Shown piece after piece: positions 37,552 to 48,362 of a DNA stretch of 64,000 bases. The notes beneath the pieces are model-generated. The model did not search any database. It saw only the letters and a list, made by a program, of their open reading frames with translations, and was not told the DNA's origin. This DNA comes from Ridgeia piscesae (lineage: Eukaryota > Annelida > Polychaeta > Sabellida > Siboglinidae), in NCBI GenBank assembly GCA_025642075.2, contig JAODUO010000044.1, positions 320,001-384,000 of the forward strand. Reading direction: 5' to 3'. The position numbers and the translations under genes were made by a program. Within the stretch, counting starts at the first letter, position 1; the number at the start of each line of letters is the position of its first letter.

Positions 37552-38812
37552 CAGGGAGTTAGGATGAGTTATTGCAAACTACTACGGCACGTCGGAATGC
37601 TGTCGTTGGCAATTCATGCTCATGTCCTGTGCTGACAGCTTGTCAGCCTTACTCAATAGCGACCTTTAAAAAACAATGTTCTCAGTCCTGTTGCTACATG
37701 CTAAATGCATCTTTGTGTCGTCGACAGAATTACATGTCTTTGTGGGTTAGTTGTCAAGTGACGCGTACATAATACCATAGTGACGTGAAGCAAGGACTTA
37801 TTTGTGCATGCACATGTACGTCACGAGAGTTTTTACACTCTTTGTGGTTGGTGCATGGTTCATTTGTTTATCTCTGGTGCTTACTCAAGCATGTCAAACT
37901 CTTGTTCGTCACAGCACATTCTTAGGTTGTCATTGTTCTTGGAGGTTCACCTCTTGATGCGGTCTGTGAATCAGTGTCCTGTGAAAGAAGTTGTGTGAGT
38001 CTTGAAGAAGCTTATCAAGTCTTTATTGCCACATTAGGACAGTTATACTTGGAGATGTCCACTGACAACAGCAAATACTGTATTTGTCTGCACACACTTA
38101 ATTGTTTATGTGCATGCGTACACACATATACATACATTATTCTGTTTATTTATTTATCTATCAAACAAAACTAATTACATGCATGCATACTGATCTGAAT
38201 TGAATGCACATGGAAGACAAAAGCATAAGGATAGTCCTTTCATCGATACTATCTGTAGACACAATGGAGCCATAGGAGATAGCAGACCTAATTATACCTG
38301 TGTACTCCTTCACCCCTGAGTATTGTCCAGTCAGGCTGTTGAGGTGCGTTTATGCATGGTTGCACATGTTTTTCTAAAGGTCATAGCCAGCTGTAACTGA
38401 CCCTGCCCAGGGGGCAGAGAAATTAATTTCTGCTAATCCAGTCTGCATCCAATTCAGCTGCTTTTCCTGTCATTTCCAAATACAGAGATAGCATCCTGTC
38501 TAAAGTAATCCACAGTACATGTTATCAGGGAGATGGCTGATTAGAACCTGTGATGTATGTGTGTTTGTCTTTGAACTGGTCTAGGCACAAGATAATACCT
38601 TGGTCTAGACTGCCACTGATAGAGAGATGTATTCTAATCCCAATTCACCCATTAGTAGCAAAACACTTTGTGTTCAGACGTTTATTAGATATTTTAATTA
38701 TTGAACAATTCAGATGGCAATCAGAACCAAATTGGGCCAGACAATGACTTGAAAATGAGTTGCTACTCAGTAAACCCATTAGCTTATCAATGGTCTGCAA
38801 TTATTAATTTAG
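37552..38812. other. unique DNA, nothing recognised
   Basis: Only short frames (about 65 codons) are present, with no coding signature. Confidence 0.5.
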
Positions 38813-38952
38813 ATGTCTGGTCAGTTATCTTTGTTAATGTATGGTCAGTTATCTTCATTAAGGTCTGGGCAGTTATCTTTGTTAATGTCTGGGCAGTTAC
38901 CTTCATTGATATCTGGTCAGTTATCTTCGTTAATGTCTGGTCAGTTATCTGC
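38813..38952. repeat. 24-bp minisatellite, ~5.7 copies
   Basis: Units of exactly 24 bp start (G/A)T(C/A)TGG(T/G)CAGTTATCTT and end GTTAAT or CATTAA/GAT. Because 24 is a multiple of three, a frame on + stays open through it and would repeat an eight-residue VWSVIFVN pattern. The flanking frame has no other support as coding. Confidence 0.93.
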
Positions 38953-39276
38953 CAGTTCAACATAGTTCATTTTACAAAACCTACATTGTGCTGTCTAAAG
39001 TTTGAAGGACATTTATATTAACACAATTTGTTATTTATTTTTAGCTCTACACTGTACAATGCAGTGCAAAGCAACCAAGACAGCAAATTATTATTGAAGT
39101 ACTTGACTTTCACTCTTTCGTAGTAGCATCAAAGTCATCAATAATGTTCCAATAGATGACAAAGCAAACATGGTTTTCTAATATATCATCCGTTGTTGTG
39201 TAAAGTTGCTTATTTTTTAGCATAGTTTGTGAAATGTACCGCATTTCGCCCCATCAGGAGATAGATGAGAGGCAAC
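38953..39276. other. unique DNA
   Basis: Nothing recognised between the 24-bp array and the 97-bp satellite. Confidence 0.5.
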
Positions 39277-41127
39277 TGGAAGTGATTGAACATAGACACA
39301 GCCTAGTGGACCTTGGACCCTGGGACAGATGCACTTACAATGACCAAAGTCAGTATGTTAATAGAAAGTATTCTGGAAGTGATTGAACATAGACACAGCC
39401 TAGTGGACCTTGGACCCTGGGACAGATGCACTTACAATGACCAAAGTCAGTATGTTAATAGAAAGTATTCTGGAAGTGATTGAACATAGACACAGCCTAG
39501 TGGACCTTGGACCCTGGGACAGATGCACTTACAATGACCAAAGTCAGTATGTTAATAGAAAGTATTCTGGAAGTGATTGAACATAGACATAGCCAGAGTG
39601 GACCTTGGACCCTGGGACAGATGCACTTACAATGACCAAAGTCAGTATGTTAATAGAAAGTATTCTGGAAGTGATTGAACATAGACACAGCCTAGTGGAC
39701 CTTGGACCCTGGGACAGATGCACTTACAATGACCAAAGTCAGTATGTTAATAGAAAGTATTCTGGAAGTGATTGAACATAGACATAGCCTGGTGGACATT
39801 GGACCCTGGGACAGATGCACTTACAATGACCAAAGTCAGTAAGTTAATAGAAAGTATTCTGGAAGTGATTCAACATAGACACAGCCTAGTGGACCTTGGA
39901 CCCTGGGGCAGATGCACTTGCAATGACCAAAGTCAGTAAGTTAATAGAAAGTATTCTGGAAGTGATTGAACATAGACACAGCCAGAGTGGACCTTGGACC
40001 CTGGGACAAATGCACTTACAATGACCAAAGTCAGTATGTTAATAGAAAGTATTCTGGAAGTGATTGAACATAGACACAGCCTAGTGGACCTTGGACCCTG
40101 GGACAGATGCACTTACAATGACCAAAGTCAGTATGTTAATAGAAAGTATTCTGGAAGTGATTGAACACAGACACAGCCTAGTGGACCTTGGACCCTGGGA
40201 CAGATGCACTTACAATGACCAAAGTCAGTATGTTAATAGAAAGTATTCTGGAAGTGATTGAACATAGACATAGCCAGAGTGGACCTTGGACCCTGGGGCA
40301 GATGCACTTACAATGACCAAAGTCAGTATGTTAATAGAAAGTATTCTGGAAGTGATTGAACATAGACACAGCCAGAGTGGACCTTGGACCCTGGGGCAGA
40401 TGCACTTACAATGACCAAAGTCAGTATGTTAATAGAAAGTATTCTGGAAGTGATTGAACATAGACACAGCCTGGTGGACCTTGGACCCTGGGACAGATGC
40501 ACTTACAATGACCAAAGTCAGTATGTTAATAGAAAGTATTCTGGAAGTGATTGAACATAGACACAGCCAGAGTGGACCTTGGACCCTGGGACAGATGCAC
40601 TTACAATGACCAAAGTCAGTATGTTAATAGAAAGTATTCTGGAAGTGATTGAACATAGACACAGCCAGAGTGGACCTTGGACCCTGGGACAGATGCACTT
40701 ACAATGACCAAAGTCAGTATGTTAATAGAAAGTATTCTGGAAGTGATTGAACATAGACACAGCCTAGTGGACCGTGGACCCTGGGGCAGATGCACTTACA
40801 ATGACCAAAGTCAGTATGTTAATAGAAAGTATTCTGGAAGTGATTGAACATAGACATAGCCTAGTGGACCTTGGACCCTGGGACAGATGCACTTACAATG
40901 ACCAAAGTCAGTATGTTAATAGAAAGTATTCTGGAAGTGATTGAACATAGACACAGCCAGAGTGGACCTTGGACCCTGGGACAGATGCACTTACAATGAC
41001 CAAAGTCAGTAAGTTAATAGAAAGTATTCTGGAAGTGATTGAACATAGACACAGCCAGAGTGGACATTGGACCCTGGGACAGATGCACTTACAATGACCA
41101 AAGTCAGTAAGTTAATAGAAAGTATTC
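39277..41127. repeat. 97/98-bp satellite, 19 tandem copies
   Basis: Every unit starts TGGAAGTGATTGAACATAGA (a few have one substitution) and ends AGTATTC. I counted 19 starts, from 39277 to 41030. Eleven units are 97 bp with CCTAGTGG, or CCTGGTGG in two of them. Eight are 98 bp with CCAGAGTGG; the extra base explains the length. 11x97 plus 8x98 equals the 1851-bp span exactly. Divergence between units is only a few bases. There is no convincing open frame across it. Confidence 0.98.
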
Positions 41128-42277
41128 TGTTAGTTCTCCCATACCTCTCTAGCACAGTTTCTTCTTCCAGGAAGTAAAGCTGTTTATAGACATATTTTCA
41201 GTGAACCAGCCATGCAAATCAACCACATAAATGTTTGTGGCCTGTCTGACCAGCAATGGTCCACTCTCTTTGAACTAGTTCTAGAAAACATTCTGATCTC
41301 TACTTAGCCTTCTTTTACAATATAATCACACATTGCTGTGTCTTCAATTAAACCCTGCATCACAGTCTGCAGGGGGCCACAGCAGGTACACTGTCTGGGT
41401 CACGTCTGTCTCTCCATCCTCGATAGAAGATAGCCAGTGACAACAAGCTGTTGCAAGAAATCAACAAAGTCCATCAGCAGAAGATCAGTGACATGTTCAT
41501 AACCACCTGTCACAGAGCACAGAGTAATCTCTGCAAACACATATTGACAAACTGGAACTAATTATACCCAGCCAGGCAGTGAGTGTTTGGTGGCATTGAA
41601 TACTCCCCCAGCCGGCTGTCCACTAGTATGGGTGACTATCAAGTTCTGGTTGTGGCTCCTCGGCTCAGTTGTTGATATCTCTCTTGGGCCCACAGGGAGC
41701 TCTTGTTGTGGTTGTTTATGTGGAAGACTGGAGGATACAGTGATTTATGGCAGGTGGAAATATAGGCAAGTTCAAATCAATCAATCACAATAAGTCACAC
41801 AAATGAATAAGACAAGAATGCCATGATATTATATTTATGTCACATATCATTATATTAATATAATATATAATAAAAAATAAAAAATTATGGCTCAAATAAT
41901 GCCATGACATTGTGGGATTTATCAACAAACTACAGCAGCAACTCATACCTCCGGCTAAATCTGAATCATCGTCTTGTGTGTGAAACTAAAAAAACACCAA
42001 CGTGACAGTGGCAACAGAAATAGTGGCCTGCCCTCACCATGACGTCACACAGACAGCACAACTGTTACATATTTCATTGGGACCTATGGAACTCTTCTAA
42101 ACGCGTCTGTGAGCATGCGTCAGTGCGCCCAGGGCTGCCCTATGACATTCTACAGTCGAGTAGTGGCCGGGACAGGCAACTTTTTAACTGAATGACAATC
42201 ATTAGAAGTGCATAATTGATGAGTGAGACGAGAAATTGAATAAGCAAACACAAACAGTCCCAGAAGCGCAGTGTACA
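41128..42277. other. unique DNA
   Basis: No supported gene. A 68-codon frame on + at 41587-41793 is hydrophobic and Gly/Cys-rich but unrecognised. Confidence 0.45.
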
Positions 42278-42672
42278 TACTGCTCAGATCAACATGTACA
42301 TACTGCTCAAATCAACATGTACATACTGCTCAGATCAACATGTAAACATACTGCTCAGATCAACATGTACATACTGCTCAGATCAACATGTACATACTGC
42401 TCAAATCTACATGTACATACTGCTCAGATCAACATGTACATACTGTTCAAATCTACATGTACAAAAATTGTACATACTGCTCAGATCAACATGTAAACAT
42501 ACTGCTCAGATCAACATGTACATACTGTTCAAATCTACATGTACAAAAATTTTACATACTGCTCAGATCAACATGTACATACTGCTCAAATCTACATGTA
42601 CAAAAATTGTACATACTGCTCAAATCAACATGTAAACATACTGCCCAAATCAACATGTACATACTGCTCAGA
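42278..42672. repeat. 23-bp minisatellite, about 16 copies
   Basis: The unit contains CATACTGCTCAGATCAACAT and GTA. Variants: CAAATC for CAGATC, CTGTTC for CTGCTC, GTAAACAT in place of GTACAT, and a ~14-bp insertion (AAAAATTGTACAT) in three copies. The Ile/Cys/His-rich + frames are repeat-driven. Confidence 0.95.
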
Positions 42673-42675
42673 AAA

Positions 42676-44265
42676 AGGCCTGTTGTGCAAATATCTGATG
42701 GTGCAAATGGCTGATGATACAAATCTCTGACAGTGCAGAATTCTGATGGTACAAAGGTCTAATGGTACATAGCTCTGATGGTGCATAGCTTTGATGGTGC
42801 ATAGCTCTGATGGTGCATAGCTCTGATGGTGCATAGGTCTAATGATATAACTGTCTGATGGTGCATAGGTCTAACGGTACAACTGTCTGATGATGCATAG
42901 GTCTAACGGTACAACTGTCTGATGGTGCATAGGTCTAACGGTACAACTGTCTGATGGTGCATAGGTCTAATGGTACAACTGTCTGATGATGCATAGGTCT
43001 AACGGTACAACTGTCTGATGATGCATAGGTCTAATGGTACAACTTTCTGATGGTGCATAGGTCTAATGGTACAACTTTCTGATGATGCATAGGTCTAGCG
43101 GTACAACTGTCTGATGGTGCATAGGTCTAATGGTACAACTTTCTGATGGTGCATAGGTCTAACGGTACAACTGTCTGATGATGCATAGGTCTAGCGGTGC
43201 AATTGTCTGATGGTGCATAGGTCTAACGGTACAGCTGTCTGATGGTGCATAGGTCTAACAGTACAGCTGTCTGATGGTGCATAGGTGTAACGGTACAACT
43301 GTCTGATGGTGCATAGGTCTAACGGTACAACTGTCTGATGGTGACTAGGTATAATGGTACATCTGTCTGATGGTGCATAGGTCTAATGGTACAACTGTCT
43401 GATGGTGCATAGGTCTAATGGTACAACTGTCTGATGGTGCATAGGTCTAATGGTACAACTTTCTGATGGTGCATAGGTCTAACGGTACAACTGTCTGATG
43501 GTGCATAGGTCTAACGATACAACTGTCTGATGGTGCATAGGTCTAATGGTACAACTGTCTGATGATGCATAGGTCTAAAGGTACAACTTTCTGATGGTGC
43601 ATAAGTCTAACGGTACAACTGTCTGATGATGCATAGGTGTAACGGTACTATTGTTTGATGGTGCATAGGTCTAATGGTACAACTTTCTGATGGTGCATAG
43701 GTCTAACGATACAACTGTCTGATGGTGCATAGGTATAATGGTACAACTGTCTGATGATGCATAGGTCTTATGGTACAACTGTCTGATGATGCATAGGTCT
43801 AACGGTATTACTGTCTGATGGTGCATAGGTCTAATGGTACAACTGTCTGATGATGCATATGTCTAACGATACAACTGCCTCATGGTGCATAGGTCTAATG
43901 GTACAATTGTCTGATGATGCATAGGTCTAACAGTACAACTGCCTGATGGTGCATAGGTCTAATGGTACAACTGTCTGATGGTGCATAGGTCTAATGGTAC
44001 AATTGTCTGATGATGCATAGGTCTAATGGTACAATTGTCTGATGATGCATAGGTCTAACGATACAATGTGATGTTGTCTAAGTACAATGTCTGATGGTGC
44101 ATAGGTCTAATGGTACAACTGTCTATGGTGCATTCTGATGTGCATAGGTCTGACGGTACAACTGTCTGATGGTGCATAGGTCTAACGGTACAACTGTCTG
44201 ATGGTGCATAGGTCTAACGGTACAACTGTCTGATGGTGCAAAGTTCTGACAGTGCCTAGGTGTGA
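42676..44265. repeat. 16-bp to 32-bp minisatellite
   Basis: The first ~170 bp are 16-bp monomers of the form TCTGATGGTGCATAGC. From about 42851 the array becomes a 32-bp dimer, TCTGATGGTGCATAGG plus TCTAACGGTACAACTG, repeated about 43 times. Copies differ by recurrent C/T, G/A and TGGTG/TGATG changes. Around 44060-44130 several copies carry small deletions. Confidence 0.97.
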
Positions 44266-44334
44266 CACAGGTCTAGAGTGACAACTGTCTGATGTGTGCA
44301 AAGTTTGACAGATGCCTAGCATGTGTGACACCTA
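44266..44334. repeat. junction of scrambled minisatellite units
   Basis: Pieces of the 32-bp unit (CTGTCTGATG, GTGCAAAG) are mixed with GATGCCTAG and TGTGACACC words that lead into the following 19/20-bp array. Confidence 0.6.
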
Positions 44335-45325
44335 TATGGATGAACACCTGTCTATGTAGATGACACCTGTCTATGTAGATGACACCTGTCTATGTGGATG
44401 ACACCTGTCTATGTAGATGACACCTGTCTATGTGGATGACACCTGTCTATGTGGATGAACACCTGTCTATGTGGATGAACACCTGTCTATGTGGATGACA
44501 CCTGTCTATGTAGATGACACCTGTCTATGTGGATGACACCTGTCTATGTGGATGAACACCTGTCTATGTGGATGAACATCTGTCTATGTGGATGAACACC
44601 TGTCTATGTGGATGAACACCTGTCTATGTGGATGACCACCTGTCTATGTGGATGAACACCTGTCTATGTGGATGAACACCTGTCTATGTGGATGAACACC
44701 TGTCTATGTGGATGAACACCTGTCTATGTGGATGAACACCTGTCTATGTGGATAACCACCTGTCTATGTGGATGAACACCTGTCTATGTGGATGAACACC
44801 TGTCTATGTGGATGAACACCTGTCTATGTGGATGAACACCTATCTGTGTGGATGACACCTGTCTATGTGGATGACCACCTGTCTATGTGGATGACCACCT
44901 GTCTATGTGGATGAACACCTGTCTATGTGGATGAACACCTATCTATGTGGATGACCACCTGTCTATGTGGATGACCACCTGTCTATGTGGATGACCACCT
45001 GTCTGTGTGGATGATCACCTGTCTGGGTGGATGAACACCTGTCTATGTGGATGACCACATGTCTATGTGGATGAACACCTGTCTGTGTGGATGACCACCT
45101 GTCATTGTGGATGACCACCTGTCTATGTGGATGACCACCTGTCTGTGTGGATGACACCTGTCTATGTGGATGAGCACCTGTCTATGTGGATGAACACCTG
45201 TCTGTGTGGATGACCACCTGTCTATGTGGATGACCACCTGTCTATGTGGATGAACACCTGTCTATGTGGATGAACACCTGTCTGTGTGGATGACCACCTG
45301 TCTATGTGGATGACCACCTATATAC
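44335..45325. repeat. 19/20-bp minisatellite, about 50 copies
   Basis: Units are TGTCTATGTGGATGAACACC or GATGACCACC (20 bp) and TGTCTATGTAGATGACACC (19 bp). The 19-bp and TAG-bearing forms dominate the left end, 20-bp forms the rest, with GTCTGTGTGG variants towards the right. Open frames on - (Thr/His/Ser-rich) are artefacts. Confidence 0.97.
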
Positions 45326-45683
45326 ACCTGTCTGCTGCATACAGTCATAGGTAGTAGACACACACAGTGTCTGTGTGTATTGTGAATCTTTGCGGTCCCC
45401 TCAAGTAACACTGGTCTAGTAAACAACGTGTCTGTTCTACAATTAGCAAACCCAATGAATTCACCTTACAGGTGGCAGCACTGACCATAATACTTCCATA
45501 GCACCCTGCCCTCTATCGGGGAACGACAGGGTATTTCGAGTTGCCCCGACATGGTTTTGTGGTTTCAGTCAATTCCAGAATCTGTTTTGCTAATTTCAGG
45601 TTTAATAGAGTAGTCGTTTTGGTTTGATGGCAGGTTAAATGCTATGCGCCGAGTCATCCAATGCAGAACTGGCAAAAATCCTT
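45326..45683. other. unique DNA
   Basis: No gene seen. The sequence becomes more complex and GC-richer after the satellite. Confidence 0.5.
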
Positions 45684-45944
45684 TCAAGCTGCACCATTTG
45701 TACCGTGCTCAGTATAGGTGAACGGACATTTCAAGGGATACTCACATCGTAGGTCACCAGATACACCCATACTGTACATCAAACTCATTTGGCCAGTTAG
45801 TGCTTCTCCGCAGCCCACTGTCAAATCTACGACATCACTGGATGTGCTCAAAGTGACCAGTAATCTGTCTTTAGCCCTTAGGCAATTGTAAACTGTAGAA
45901 ACATTGCAGACAAAAACTGTAAAGTAGACAGTGAAATATGACAA
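45684..45944 (-). CDS. exon-like frame, possible extracellular Cys-containing segment
   Basis: An 86-codon ATG frame. Inside it, an acceptor-like TTTCTACAG ends at 45893 and a consensus donor GTGAGT lies at 45745-45740. These would bound a 147-bp exon (45746-45892), a whole number of codons in phase 1-1, a common layout for extracellular modules in animals. The residues include LLVTLSTSSDVVDLTVGCGE and YSMGVSGDLRC. Read instead as a whole ORF, the start MSYFTVYFTVFVC is hydrophobic, like a signal peptide, and Cys occur at about 13, 21, 45, 67 and 73. No family is recognised. Confidence 0.35.
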   Translation of the reverse strand: MSYFTVYFTVFVCNVSTVYNCLRAKDRLLVTLSTSSDVVDLTVGCGEALTGQMSLMYSMGVSGDLRCEYPLKCPFTYTEHGTNGAA

Positions 45945-46189
45945 AGAGCCATGATCAAATACAGCTTTGTTTGTGATTTTTTTATATTACGTATAATATC
46001 CTGTCAACATGAGTTCTTAGCCTCACCTGTTCGGAGTTCGCAGGCTGCAGTGACGCATCTACAGCCATCAAGTTTGAGTCGGCAATCTGCGAGCAACATC
46101 AAGAACATTGTACACTTCTAATTACTTGGTGCAGTTTGTGGTAGTATTCTGAGAAGTGATGGGGAAAAAGTATGTTTTAATCACAGTTA

Positions 46190-46400
46190 CAACGGGTTAA
46201 TTTTGTGGTGGCAATTGATCATGGTGAAGCACCATGGTCCTATTCTCAGTCGACTCCAGTTTGACGCTGAGATAGCATCATCGCAGTCAAGTGTCGTTTT
46301 CAGCGAATTGATTTTGCCGCGAATTGCCACCGTGTGACCTTTAGACTGAAGTAGCGACAGGGCGGAAAAAAGGCAAGATGGCTGAAGACAAGGATTAGTT
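46190..46400 (-). CDS. weak exon-like frame upstream of the previous one
   Basis: A ~70-codon frame without a needed ATG runs through CpG-rich sequence and includes KGHTVAIRGKINSLKTTLDC. An acceptor-like CTACTTCAG lies inside it. No good donor is visible. It is on the same strand as, and upstream of, 45684-45944. On + the same stretch has a good-context ATG (GGCAAGATGGCT near 46377) that stops after six codons. Either strand could be a 5' exon, or it could be non-coding. Confidence 0.2.
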
Positions 46401-48176
46401 TATGAACTGTTACACTGGGGGAGATTTGATGAGAAGCTGATAGTGTAAGAACACTCTTAGAGTTCGGTCACGTTGTTGTCACTTGTTAGATTGCATGCAC
46501 ACCTCTTGTCAGTTCTGTTGCCAATCTGCTCTTGTTTATGTGTATGGTGTGTTTATGCATGCATGCATGCATGCATGCATGCATGCCTACATGCATGGAT
46601 GTACATGCATCCACATGTTTTGCTGCACAATCATGGAACATTAATTACACATAAATTATTCTTAAACAATGCCAGTGATAAATTTTATTCACAAAAATAC
46701 CATTTTCCTTGACTTTCTACCATTGTTCAGGCAGAGGGGTGAACCACACAGTCCCCTGTGGTTTGCAGCAGGGTTGACTTAAGTGGCTGACCTCCCTTGG
46801 CCTCTCTGGCTCCAGAGTGATTAGTGATTCCACCCTGGGAATAATGTGCTGTGTATTCAGGGTGCTCTGGTGCATGTATTACAGCAGTGGCCCAGGACAG
46901 GCCTGTTAACGGCTCACCAAGACTTGTGGCTGTCTCTTATCTCAGTCCTACTTCAGGGGTGATCACAGCTGATTGAGATCAATTAGTCTGATCACAGATA
47001 CACAAGTGTGACTGGCTGTTGTGGTATGTAATGGACTTCTCTAGTCAGTTATGACAAAGTGGGTGTGATGTTATTAATAATATTAAGGCTGCTTAATGTA
47101 TCAAACTTGCACACAGACCTACATGCGTAGTGGTAGAGGTCAGTAGTAAATGATATCTACCTTTGACAAATGTAATAGTGATGTGTAAACTAACAAGTTT
47201 GGGATACCTATTTTCTTACTCCACCCAGTTAATCATTTTATGGATGGGGGCTACTTCAGGTATTCTTTCCACCCTCACTGTTAGGATACTCTGCCATTCT
47301 CACTGTTTACCCCACTCTTTTGAGATCTGCCGTAACACTGTTTCTACCATAGTGATGTTGATCAACTTCTTCCACCACTCTCTATAGCCATCTACAGGAC
47401 ACTGGACAGTCCACTAGTTCAAGTTACTTTGTTATTTACAACAAATACAGAAGATTGTTGGATGGCTGTGATTAGTGTCAGTGGTTCAGTACCAGTCTTT
47501 CACAGGCTCCAGATAAAAGAGATCTTAAAGGATGATGTATTGGCAGTGACACGTGCCTACACCATGCCCTTCAGTGGGTAGGGGAAGATGGGTCTGAAGA
47601 CTCACCCTAACCAAGGAACCAGGAGGTTTATTTTGGGCCATCATATTGCTTACATTTAATTTTGGCCCAGGGGACAGTTTCAGTAACTTAATGAGCTAAA
47701 CAAAATCCATCATTAAATTAAATAGGTTGAATGAATGGCTATATACAGTAAAGACTGTTAACGTTACTATTTTATCTCCAATGCTACCATTATCAGGGAA
47801 GACAGTATTTCCATGACAAACATGAGCATCTGAGTGTCGCATCCTGATGTTTTTCAGTATAGTAGATCTCCTTTAAGAAGCAAAATCTATTTTAAAGAAA
47901 AACATTGCGTTTATTAGAATGTTAGTGAAACAATTTCCTGTCTTTCAGGAGGATGTCTTAACTTGTTAGTGTTAATGAGCAACCAGTTGCCCCGAGGAAA
48001 CCAAAGAGTTCTCTCAGCCGTCTTGAAGGCGGATATGTTTACGTGCGCAAATAAGAGTGTTGTGGATGGCTCACGGGAGGAAATGTTTGTTGGTTGTGAG
48101 AAGGGTCTTGTCTCTAGGTGAAAATACCTTTGATCTGAACAACAACATTCTCAGGTGGCATAGTTTTCAAGTGTGA
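46401..48176. other. unique DNA with a GCAT run
   Basis: (GCAT)n occupies about 46557-46588. The rest holds no recognised gene. Confidence 0.5.
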
Positions 48177-48178
48177 TG

Positions 48179-48222
<44 letters not shown>

Positions 48223-48275
48223 TACGTGCGTGCGTGCGTGCATGCATACGGGTGGGTGTGTGCAAGAGCACGTTT

Positions 48276-48342
<67 letters not shown>

Positions 48343-48362
48343 TGTGTGTCTGTGTGTCTGTG
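48177..48362. repeat. (GTGC)n and (GT)n compound microsatellite
   Basis: GTGC repeats (48178-48243), a short spacer with GCATGCATACGGG, then a GT run (48277-48340) ending in TCTGTGTG steps. Frames on both strands are artefacts. Confidence 0.95.

Noticed and set aside
42236..42730. Overlapping + frames rich in Ile/Cys/His/Thr
   Set aside because: Same repeat in three phases; driven by the 23-bp minisatellite.
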